The notes under the pieces: generated by a model | The model's database searches: none | What the model saw: only the letters and a program-made list of their open reading frames with translations | Told to the model about the DNA's origin: nothing | Made by a program: the position numbers and the translations under genes | NCBI RefSeq assembly: GCF_011421635.1 | Contig: NZ_WTLI01000014.1 | Coordinates: 1-64,000 of the forward strand | Reading direction: 5' to 3' | Origin: Paenibacillus turpanensis | Lineage (GTDB): Bacteria > Bacillota > Bacilli > Paenibacillales > YIM-B00363 | DNA length: 64,000 bases | Shown: positions 28,331 to 35,255 of the stretch, in pieces | Numbering within the stretch: the first letter of the stretch is position 1 | Layout of the letters: every line of letters begins with the position of its first letter

Positions 28331-29329
28331 ATGCTTGTTGCAATAGACGGAAGCGGAGATTTTCAAACGATCCAAGAAGCCATTGATCAAGTACCGGCCG
28401 ACAATGCCGAAACCGTTACCATTCGTATTCGGAACGGCGTTTATAAGGAAAAGATACATATCGATAAGCCCTTCATTCATCTTGTCGGAGAAGACGCAGA
28501 AAAAACCGTGATCACCTACGACGATTATGCGAAAAAAATACATGCCGACGGGTCGGAATACGGAACGTTCCGCTCGTATTCACTATATGTCGGCGGAGAC
28601 AACTTCACGGCCGAGCGCCTGACCATCGCCAATGCGGCCGGGTCAGGCTCAATTGCCGGACAGGCGCTCGCCGCCTATGTTGACGCGGACCGGGCCGTCT
28701 TCCGGCAGTGCCGGCTGCTGGGCCATCAGGACACGCTGTTTACCGGCCCCCTGCCGCCGAGTCCGATGAAGCCGGGCTCCTTCGTCGGGCCAGGCGAAAA
28801 TAAAGAGCGCCGCCTCGTACGGCAATATTACGAAGCCTGCTACATTGAAGGCGACGTGGATTTTATATTCGGCTCGGCTACCGCCGTATTTCAAGACTGC
28901 GAAATTTTCGCGAAGCGCCGCGTTTCTCCGGAGGATAAAGCGGCCTCGCCGATGCAGGTACACGGCTGGCTAACCGCCCCGTCCACTCCGGAGGAAGCCG
29001 AGTACGGCTATGTGTTCCAAGGCTGCCGCCTAACCAGCGATGCCCCGCGGCACTCCTATTATTTCGGCAGACCTTGGCGCAATGATGCCAAAGCGGCCTT
29101 CATCGATTGCTGGGTCGGCGAGCATATTCGTCCGGAAGGCTGGGATAATTGGAACAAGCCGGAGAGCGAGCAAACAACGTCGTTCTGCGAGTTTGGCAAT
29201 CGCGGGCCCGGCGCACCCGCAGAGCAGCGCGTTGTTTGGGCGAAGCAGCTGTCCGCGGAGCAGGCCGCGCTGTACTCGCCCGCGCAAGTTCTCGCAGGCT
29301 CGGACGGCTGGAACCCGCTCCAGCGCTAG
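28331..29329 (+). CDS. Pectinesterase (CE8), no signal peptide
   Basis: A 332-residue pectin methylesterase of family CE8, a right-handed beta-helix enzyme that removes methyl groups from pectin. Family motifs are visible: DGSGDFQTIQEAID at the N-terminus, LGHQDTLFTG, GDVDFIFGSATAVFQ (catalytic Asp pair) and FGRPWRN (substrate Arg). There is no signal peptide, so it probably acts inside the cell on imported methylated oligogalacturonates. A larger secreted CE8 domain is encoded at 35256-39650. AAAGGGCGG lies before ATG. Confidence 0.92.
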   Translation: MLVAIDGSGDFQTIQEAIDQVPADNAETVTIRIRNGVYKEKIHIDKPFIHLVGEDAEKTVITYDDYAKKIHADGSEYGTFRSYSLYVGGDNFTAERLTIANAAGSGSIAGQALAAYVDADRAVFRQCRLLGHQDTLFTGPLPPSPMKPGSFVGPGENKERRLVRQYYEACYIEGDVDFIFGSATAVFQDCEIFAKRRVSPEDKAASPMQVHGWLTAPSTPEEAEYGYVFQGCRLTSDAPRHSYYFGRPWRNDAKAAFIDCWVGEHIRPEGWDNWNKPESEQTTSFCEFGNRGPGAPAEQRVVWAKQLSAEQAALYSPAQVLAGSDGWNPLQR

Positions 29330-29344
29330 TCCGCTTTGCCGCAA

Positions 29345-29390
29345 AGAGAAAACCGGCCGTCGCAGGGATGCGTCAGCCGGTTTTCTCTTG
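29345..29390. terminator. Bidirectional terminator after pectinesterase
   Basis: AGAGAAAACCGGC pairs with GCCGGTTTTCTCT between convergent genes. Confidence 0.85.
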
Positions 29391-29422
29391 CTTTCGCGGA
29401 TAGAATAGCGATTCGCACGCCC

Positions 29423-30805
29423 TTACTTAATCTCTGCTGCCGGTCGATATCCCCGCCCCTCTTCCCAAATCGGAAAGCGGATCGTCACCGTTGTTCCCTT
29501 CCCCGGGCGGCTTTCAAAGCTTGCCTCCCCGTTCATGGCTTGGATCAGCTTTAACGAAACCATGAGCCCAAGCCCCGTTCCTTTTTCTTTCATCGTGTAG
29601 AAAGGTGTTCCCAAACGCCGAATCGTCTCTCCATCCATCCCGTGACCGGTATCCGAAACGGTAATAACCGCGTGAGCCTGCAGCTGGCTTGCCCGTATTG
29701 CAAGAACCCCATCGCCTTCCATCGACTCGATGCCATTCTTTGCAATGTTCAGCACCGCCTGCCGCAGCCGCTGATCGTCACCCCAAATCCACAGCTGCTC
29801 ATCGACGCTGCACGTGACACGAATCTCCTTCGCAAGCGCATATTCCGCCGCCTCCCTTGCCGCCTCGGAAAGCGTTGCAGCCAGGTGAATCCCTTCCAGA
29901 TTCTTCAGGTTTGGCTTAGCAAATTCTAAATACTCGCAAATAATTTCTTCCGCCCGCTTGAGTTCCACCAGCGCCGTATCAAGATAATTCCCGATCTTCA
30001 TCACCGGTGTCAGCTCCTCGTCGCGGCTGAACGTATTCCCGCCAGCGCTTTCGCGGTGTTCGTCCACCTTTCTCCCATAAGCGATCGACGTCTGCTTGGC
30101 AAGCTGCATAAAACCGCCCGCCGCCGTCAGCGGATTGCGAATTTCGTGAGCGACGCTTGCCGCCAAATCGCCGATGATACTTACCTTCTCACTGCGCTCC
30201 ATCCGTTCACGCAGCTTGATATAATCCCGCAGGCTCTCCAGCAGCAGTATCGACAGCATCATCCCGCTGACCATAATAACGGCTGTGAATGCGAGCATGC
30301 TTACCGAATACTGATTCCACGGGAAAGCGACTCCTTTTAAATGCAAATACATGTAAAAATTCAAAAGAATCGTGACGAAAGCAAATAAGGAGATTCCCGA
30401 GGCAGCCGCCATTTTTCTCCGTTTAGACATAGAAACATATCGCCTGAGCACCATAAACGCCGGAATGCAGTACATGACATGAGTGGTCAGTATGAAACAA
30501 ACGAGGAGCGGCTCCGCCCCCTGCAGCAGCCGGGCCGCAAGTATCATTACGCTGGCGATCGAGCCCGATAAGAATCCGCCATATAATATGGACACAAACA
30601 ACGGAATGCTTCGCAAATCCCAACGAAACGTTTCGAATTCCATCGGAAATAACGTACAAAGAACCGCAGAACCACCGCCCAGCAAACCGAGCATCACCCG
30701 GTCTTTATACACATTTTGAAACTTCCAGGTGGCCATAAAAAATGTTTGATACAGATGAATCGGAAATAAAATCATCAGCAAATGAAAAAGCAAATCCTTT
30801 ATCAT
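29423..30805 (-). CDS. Membrane sensor kinase, 5TMR-LYT/KinB-like
   Basis: A 460-residue kinase. The first ~200 residues hold six hydrophobic segments of the 5TMR-LYT/KinB type (LLFHLLMILFPIHLY..., LYGGFLSGSIASVMILAARLL). They are followed by HisKA with His in SVAHEIRNPLTAAGGFMQLA, and HATPase_c with NIAKNGIESMEGDG, VSDTGHGMD and GTGLGLMVSLKLI. The layout recalls sporulation kinase KinB. No response regulator is adjacent, consistent with input into the Spo0 phosphorelay. Confidence 0.88.
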   Translation of the reverse strand: MIKDLLFHLLMILFPIHLYQTFFMATWKFQNVYKDRVMLGLLGGGSAVLCTLFPMEFETFRWDLRSIPLFVSILYGGFLSGSIASVMILAARLLQGAEPLLVCFILTTHVMYCIPAFMVLRRYVSMSKRRKMAAASGISLFAFVTILLNFYMYLHLKGVAFPWNQYSVSMLAFTAVIMVSGMMLSILLLESLRDYIKLRERMERSEKVSIIGDLAASVAHEIRNPLTAAGGFMQLAKQTSIAYGRKVDEHRESAGGNTFSRDEELTPVMKIGNYLDTALVELKRAEEIICEYLEFAKPNLKNLEGIHLAATLSEAAREAAEYALAKEIRVTCSVDEQLWIWGDDQRLRQAVLNIAKNGIESMEGDGVLAIRASQLQAHAVITVSDTGHGMDGETIRRLGTPFYTMKEKGTGLGLMVSLKLIQAMNGEASFESRPGKGTTVTIRFPIWEEGRGYRPAAEIK

Positions 30806-30961
30806 AGATCACCTGAAGGTTGTATTGGATACTTTAACGTTAGCATACCTTGTCCCCATTGCATACCCAAAAACAAACGCGCACAATTCCTTTTGATTTT
30901 TAGACGGAATATTTTGTACAATGGAAGGAACGTTGAAATCCGCAAAGGAAGGTCGCCGTCC

Positions 30962-31453
30962 ATGCAGCTGCCGAGTTTTCTAAATCCGACCCTATCCATC
31001 TGCCTCGCGTTGCTCGGAGGAATCGTTGTTTTTCTGTTTCGCCTGCGAGCCTCAAATAGACCCGTGAAGCTGGCCAGCATCATCATGCCGCCGATTGGGA
31101 TGTCGACCGGCTTTCTCATGTTCATTGTTCCTGACACCCATATCCCGCTTCTTTGGGCGCTGGGAAGTTTGCTGGTGGGTGCGCTGCTATTTTCTTATCC
31201 GTTGATCCGGACCAGTAAATTTCAGATCGTCGAAGATAAGGTGTATATGCAGCAGTCCAAAATGTTTTTTGTGTTTGTAGCCGTTCTTCTCGCAGTACGC
31301 GTCGTACTGCATGATGTGGTGGAGCGGTACGTTACGATTTTACAGAGCGGTGCCCTCTTTTATTTATTGGCGTTTGGCATGATCGTGCCTTGGCGGCTGT
31401 TCATGCTTCGCGATTATCTTGCGCTTCAAACGAAACGGCAGGAACAAAGCTAG
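30962..31453 (+). CDS. CcdC/DUF1453-like membrane protein
   Basis: A 163-residue protein with four or five membrane segments, resembling the CcdC family linked to cytochrome c biogenesis. It shows PVKLASIIMPPIGMSTGFLMF, then SYPLIRTSKFQIVEDKVYM. ATG 30962 has AAAGGAAGG upstream; the frame is open for another 60 codons that overlap the divergent kinase gene and have no ribosome-binding site. It is transcribed alone and followed by a terminator. Confidence 0.75.
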   Translation: MQLPSFLNPTLSICLALLGGIVVFLFRLRASNRPVKLASIIMPPIGMSTGFLMFIVPDTHIPLLWALGSLLVGALLFSYPLIRTSKFQIVEDKVYMQQSKMFFVFVAVLLAVRVVLHDVVERYVTILQSGALFYLLAFGMIVPWRLFMLRDYLALQTKRQEQS

Positions 31454-31499
31454 CCATCTCTCCCCGTCACAGCCGTGCCGGTGGAGGGATGGTTTTTTT
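31454..31499 (+). terminator. Terminator of CcdC-like gene
   Basis: CCATCTCTCC pairs with GGAGGGATGG over 10 bp (one G-T pair), followed by seven T, directly after the stop codon. Confidence 0.8.
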
Positions 31500-31641
31500 G
31501 CTGTGTCGACAGATAGGACGCCTTCGTCTTGCTGCCAGCAATCCTGAATTGACCAAAGGAAAATAATGATTCCGTTTGTGGAGGAAATCCGTTATTCTAT
31601 AGTGCAAAGAACAAACCAATATGAATCCGGGGAAAAAACCG

Positions 31642-32937
31642 ATGTCAGCCTTTATTCAGGAATGGAAGCAGCAGATCAACGGATACAGCTCGAATATCCG
31701 GTTGTTTTTACTATTCTCCTTTGTGTGGAACACCGGGCTCGGCATTTACCAGCTGATGTTCAACCTCTATGTAAAGTCGCTCGGGTACGATCAAACCGTC
31801 GTCGGGAACTTAATCGGAGCGGCCGCTCTCGCCTCAGCAATTGTGCTCATCCCTGCGGGGATCGCCAACGATAAGCTTGGACCCAAGCGGATGATCTCCG
31901 CAGGTGTACTGCTTGCCCTTATCGCGTTAACCGCACGCGCATTAACGGAAACGCCGGGCGGACTGCTGGTATCTTCCTTCGCCGGCGGCATGGCGCTTGC
32001 CATTGTATCCGTCACGTCGCTGCCCTACTTATCCGAGCATTCTACGCCGGAGCAGCGGGTCCACTTATTCAGCTTAAATCTTGCTTTGGTGATGTTCGCC
32101 AATGTAGCCGGGAACTTATCGGGCGGACTGCTTTCCGATTTATTTCACCACCTTCTCGGATTCACCGAGGCGGTCAGCCTGCGGATTACACTGCTGATCG
32201 GGATCGGAGTGGCCGCTCTCGGGCTGATCCCCGTTCTGCGTTTCGGAGGAGCCGAAGCCTCCAGTGAAGACGCACCGCAGACCAACCGGATATCGCTTCC
32301 CTTCACGCAGCTTTGGGGCAAGCATCGCTCGTCGCTGCGGATCATCGGTCTCTTTGCGATGCTCGGTCTTTTGTCCTCGTCAGCGGGCGGCATGGTTGTT
32401 CCTTATTTGAACGTGTATTTCGAGGACCGCTTCGATGCGCCCCATTCATTGATCGGTCTCGTCGTTTCACTAGGGCAAGGGGCTACCGCCGCAGCGTATT
32501 TGATCGGCCCTGTATTTGCCCGCAGGCTTGGGGAAGCCAAGTCCGTCATCGTGCTGCAGCTCAGCTCGATCCCGTTTCTGCTGCTGACCGCTTACACGAT
32601 GAATTTTCCGCTTGCCTGCGGCGGATACCTGTTCCGGCAAGCACTCATGAATGCGGCCACCCCTTTCTACAACTCGATCAAAATGAATCGTGTGCATCGC
32701 TCGCTCCGCGGTCTGGCCGCCAGCAGCGGCGAAGCCGCTTTCCATCTTGGCTGGTTTTTGGCGGCGCCGGTCAGCACCGGGCTTGTTGCCCGGTTCGGGC
32801 CCTACCATGGTTACGCGTACGCATTTACCGTAACCGCAGTCGTATATACGCTGGTTTCTATCCTGTTTTATGTCTTCTTCGGGCGCAAACAACCGGATGA
32901 AGAAAATAGGGAAGCAGAAGCGGTGCGGCAGACGTAA
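31642..32937 (+). CDS. MFS transporter
   Basis: A carrier of about 431 residues with 12 predicted membrane segments. It has the MFS loop 2-3 motif GIANDKLGPKRMISAG after the second helix, and the matching central loop. It resembles YqjV/YjbB-type Bacillales permeases of unknown substrate. I favour ATG 31642 (GGGG upstream) over ATG 31621, which has no recognisable ribosome-binding site. It is convergent with the PDZ-Lon gene. Confidence 0.88.
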   Translation: MSAFIQEWKQQINGYSSNIRLFLLFSFVWNTGLGIYQLMFNLYVKSLGYDQTVVGNLIGAAALASAIVLIPAGIANDKLGPKRMISAGVLLALIALTARALTETPGGLLVSSFAGGMALAIVSVTSLPYLSEHSTPEQRVHLFSLNLALVMFANVAGNLSGGLLSDLFHHLLGFTEAVSLRITLLIGIGVAALGLIPVLRFGGAEASSEDAPQTNRISLPFTQLWGKHRSSLRIIGLFAMLGLLSSSAGGMVVPYLNVYFEDRFDAPHSLIGLVVSLGQGATAAAYLIGPVFARRLGEAKSVIVLQLSSIPFLLLTAYTMNFPLACGGYLFRQALMNAATPFYNSIKMNRVHRSLRGLAASSGEAAFHLGWFLAAPVSTGLVARFGPYHGYAYAFTVTAVVYTLVSILFYVFFGRKQPDEENREAEAVRQT

Positions 32938-32965
32938 AATGACGCCCTGCCCTGCTTCGCATAGG

Positions 32966-33007
32966 GAAGAGGGAGAAGCATCCCGTAACGGGTTCTTCTC
33001 CCTCTTC
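32966..33007. terminator. Bidirectional terminator
   Basis: GAAGAGGGAGAAG pairs with CTTCTCCCTCTTC over 13 bp, with a second inner hairpin (TCCCGTAACGGG), between convergent genes. Confidence 0.85.
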
Positions 33008-34369
33008 TTACTTTAACCTAGGATGCTCGCGCAGCCAAAGCAGCATCTCATCGAGCGTGCGTACCGGGACAATCGTAAGCCCGCTTGCCCCCTGCCTTGC
33101 CTCATCCTCCTGCCCGGCTGGAACAAAAAACACATCCGTATCCGTTCGCGAAACAGTGAATGCTTTCTGCCGGATGCCGCCAATGCTGCCGATTCTGCCG
33201 TCTCCATCAATCGTACCCGTGACAGCCACACGATTCCCGTAAGTAAGATCCTGCTCCGCCAGCTGGTTTACTAACGTGAGCGCAAGCGCTGCCCCATGTG
33301 ACGGCCCGCCTTCATGCAGTAAATAAGACCGGAATTGGACATCGACGGGCAAATCCAGCTCCACGCTGTCCTCAATCTGGATGCCGAGCACAGCCTGTGT
33401 CGGCTTATCTTTCCGGGCACCCGCCTGCACCGTCACCCTCTCCGTCTTCCCTTGACGAATCAGCTCTACGACAACCGGATCCCCTGGCTTAACCTGACCC
33501 ATCACTTCGGCCAATTGTGCAGTGGACAGCACACTTTGCCCTTGAAGCGCGATAATGAGATCTCCGCCTTGCAGCTTCCCATCAGCAGGGCTTCCGGCCT
33601 GCACCGCCAGCACCCGAACGCCCGATTTCACCGCTCCCTTGCCGATACCCGCTTTCCAGAAGGCGACTGCGCTGCCCAGCTTATTCGCATTCGCTTTCAT
33701 GCTCTGAACGACGGCATGATATTCCCCGAGCGACATATCCAGCGTCTCCCGCGGCGCAAAGCGGTAGTGAGGGTACAGCCGCCCATACAGCCAATCCACC
33801 GGAAAGGCCGGCCGTTCAAAAACAAGCACGCCCTGAATCGTCCCTTTGGGCGTTCCCCCCTCCGCCTTAGCGTAGCTGTTCATATTTACCGTAAGTCCCG
33901 GATACATGACCAAATACGGTGTCGGCCAAAACAACAGCGCTAAGATCCCCGCTGAAGCGGCAAACAGCGTGAACGCCTTGCGGGGGAAGCGGCGGCCTAT
34001 CCTTGCCTCCGTGACGGCCGCGTCCACACAAGCGCCAAGCCACGCCGCGCCCATTAACACACCAAGCCAAACCACGCTTCGCGGATTAACGATCATGAGC
34101 ACAGCAGCCCCTGCGGAAGCGGCAGCAACAGCCAGCCGAAGGCTGGACGCAAGCAAGCCGTCTCCTCGCTCCCGCCAGCCGGTGACCGCCCCCCATGCCC
34201 ATAACACCGGAACTGCCGCAAGCGCATAAACCATATATTGAATCGTATCGAGCCAATATATGGACCCCCACCGCAGCGGATCGGGAATCCAGATCAGCTC
34301 CATGAGCAATGCAAATGCTGTGAACAGAGCAAATCCCGCCGTATAAAAACGATGCTTCTGAAGCGCCAT
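33008..34369 (-). CDS. Membrane PDZ-Lon (S16) protease
   Basis: A 453-residue protein. The first ~165 residues form about five membrane segments, then a PDZ domain (VLAVQAGSPADGKLQGGDLIIALQG, split here for description) and a C-terminal Lon-type protease domain. The Ser-Lys dyad is visible: Ser in EGGPSHGAALALTL and Lys in GGIRQKAFTV. The family includes YlbL, which has one membrane anchor; the five-segment N-terminus is unusual. The substrate is unknown, probably a membrane or exported protein. ATG 34369 has GGGAGGT eight bases upstream. Confidence 0.88.
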   Translation of the reverse strand: MALQKHRFYTAGFALFTAFALLMELIWIPDPLRWGSIYWLDTIQYMVYALAAVPVLWAWGAVTGWRERGDGLLASSLRLAVAAASAGAAVLMIVNPRSVVWLGVLMGAAWLGACVDAAVTEARIGRRFPRKAFTLFAASAGILALLFWPTPYLVMYPGLTVNMNSYAKAEGGTPKGTIQGVLVFERPAFPVDWLYGRLYPHYRFAPRETLDMSLGEYHAVVQSMKANANKLGSAVAFWKAGIGKGAVKSGVRVLAVQAGSPADGKLQGGDLIIALQGQSVLSTAQLAEVMGQVKPGDPVVVELIRQGKTERVTVQAGARKDKPTQAVLGIQIEDSVELDLPVDVQFRSYLLHEGGPSHGAALALTLVNQLAEQDLTYGNRVAVTGTIDGDGRIGSIGGIRQKAFTVSRTDTDVFFVPAGQEDEARQGASGLTIVPVRTLDEMLLWLREHPRLK

Positions 34370-34445
34370 AAGTGGGACCTCCCTACGTCTACACAACTAC
34401 AGCTTACCCAACCTGGTTCTTAGTATGAGGATATGCTTTGTATGC

Positions 34446-34499
34446 GTCCAGAATCAAGTCCAGAATCAAGTCCAGAATCAAGTCCAGAGTCAAGTCCAC
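34446..34499 (+). repeat. Tandem 12-bp repeat, 4.5 copies
   Basis: The unit GTCCAGAATCAA occurs three times exactly (34446-34481), once with a single change (GTCCAGAGTCAA), then as GTCCAC. It is non-coding and lies between the PDZ-Lon promoter and the csp terminator. Confidence 0.9.
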
Positions 34500-34505
34500 A
34501 AAAAA

Positions 34506-34538
34506 ACAGCCCCTTCAGCGAAGGGGCTGTCTTTTTTT
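34506..34538. terminator. Terminator of the csp gene
   Basis: ACAGCCCCTTC pairs with GAAGGGGCTGT; A and T runs on both sides make it usable in both directions. Confidence 0.9.
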
Positions 34539-34548
34539 TAAGCAGATA

Positions 34549-34749
34549 TTACAGCTTTACTACGTTTTCTGCTTGTGGTCCGCGGTTGCCTTGAACCACG
34601 TTGAATTCTACACGCTGGCCTTCTTCCAAAGTCTTGTAGCCATCGCCAGTGATTGCGGAGAAGTGTACGAATACGTCGTTTTCGCCTTCAACCTCGATGA
34701 AACCGAAACCTTTTTCTGCGTTGAACCACTTAACTGTACCTGTTTTCAT
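34549..34749 (-). CDS. Cold shock protein (CspA/CspB family)
   Basis: A 66-residue single cold-shock domain that binds single-stranded RNA and DNA as an RNA chaperone. Both binding motifs are present: RNP1 KGFGFIEV and RNP2 VFVHFSAI. A typical TGGAGGTTT ribosome-binding site precedes ATG. The gene has a long structured leader with its own short ORF and a terminator-like hairpin, so control by transcription attenuation or RNA melting at low temperature is likely. Confidence 0.97.
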   Translation of the reverse strand: MKTGTVKWFNAEKGFGFIEVEGENDVFVHFSAITGDGYKTLEEGQRVEFNVVQGNRGPQAENVVKL

Positions 34750-34789
34750 GTGAGAAAACCTCCAAAAATTTGTTTTTACATGATCTTTA

Positions 34790-34921
34790 TTTGCTTAGAA
34801 ATAAAAAAATCACATATTGGACAGGGTTAGTATTTACCAAAATATTAACCCTCTGCAATATGTGAGTTCGGGTAAATTTCGATCTGTATTAATCATACCA
34901 TATCCCTCCTTTCTAAGCAAA
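34790..34921 (-). promoter_or_regulatory. Structured cold-shock leader RNA of csp
   Basis: Three nested helices: P1 TTTGCTTAGAAA (34910-34921) with TTTCTAAGCAAA (34790-34801); P2 TCACATATTG (34856-34865) with CAATATGTGA (34810-34819); P3 AGGGTTAATATTT with AAATACTAACCCT (one A-C mismatch). P2 runs directly into seven U, so P2/P3 form an intrinsic terminator inside the leader. A 20-codon ORF with a strong Shine-Dalgarno reads through the 5' half of P2 and P3. A related core precedes ydjO. Confidence 0.75.
34834..34896 (-). CDS. Leader peptide ORF, 20 aa, upstream of csp
   Basis: ATG 34896 follows AAAGGAGGG with an ideal 7-base spacer. The peptide begins MINTDRNLPELTY and ends GLIFW. The stop codon falls in the P3 loop of the leader hairpin, so a ribosome translating it would open the terminator-like stem. 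No conserved domain is expected at this size. It is probably regulatory. Confidence 0.5.
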   Translation of the reverse strand: MINTDRNLPELTYCRGLIFW

Positions 34922-34924
34922 TTT

Positions 34925-34930
34925 ATTATA
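34925..34930 (-). promoter_or_regulatory. -10 box of the csp promoter
   Basis: A consensus TATAAT on the minus strand places the transcript start about at the first base of leader helix P1. No good -35 hexamer is seen; a GGGGC-TTCG-GCCCC hairpin occupies the upstream region. Confidence 0.5.
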
Positions 34931-34950
34931 GTGGGGCCGAAGCCCCAATT

Positions 34951-35094
34951 TTAGCCTCGTAATGATAAAAGCCATTCCTCATAACAATTGTCACACAGTA
35001 CTTCCAACCGGTCTTCTACGCCGGTTTTATCGTACAAAGTGATGGTGTGCGCCGATTCCGTTTCTTGCTCGCAATAGTGGCAGTCATACGTCAT
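34951..35094 (-). CDS. Small zinc-ribbon-like protein, 47 aa
   Basis: A 47-residue ORF (starting MTYDCHYCEQETES) with two Cys-x-x-Cys pairs, CHYC near the N-terminus and CDNC about 28 residues later, a spacing that suits one zinc ribbon. The end is EEWLLSLRG. GGGTGAG lies about 10 bases before ATG. It is directly upstream of the csp promoter on the same strand. I do not recognise a family. Confidence 0.6.
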   Translation of the reverse strand: MTYDCHYCEQETESAHTITLYDKTGVEDRLEVLCDNCYEEWLLSLRG

Positions 35095-35201
35095 GGATAT
35101 CGCTCACCCGCTTTTTTGTATGAAATTATGAAGGCAAGAATTATTATTGCCGCTTCGTTTTGTTTTATTCAGATTTTATTTTACATAATTAAAAAAATTG
35201 C

Positions 35202-35238
35202 AAAAAGCCCCCGCAGCGCCTTAACGCCGCAGGAGCTC
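35202..35238 (-). terminator. Terminator of the pectinase gene
   Basis: On the minus strand AGCTCCTGCGGCG pairs, with a few G-T pairs, with GCGCTGCGGGGGCT, followed by TTTT. Confidence 0.75.
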
Positions 35239-35255
35239 CCGCATCTTTCTCGCTC

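Noticed and set aside
34934..34949. GGGGC-TTCG-GCCCC hairpin as a terminator of the small zinc-ribbon gene
   Set aside because: It is stable but not followed by a T run on the minus strand, and the csp -10 box abuts it; termination cannot be claimed.
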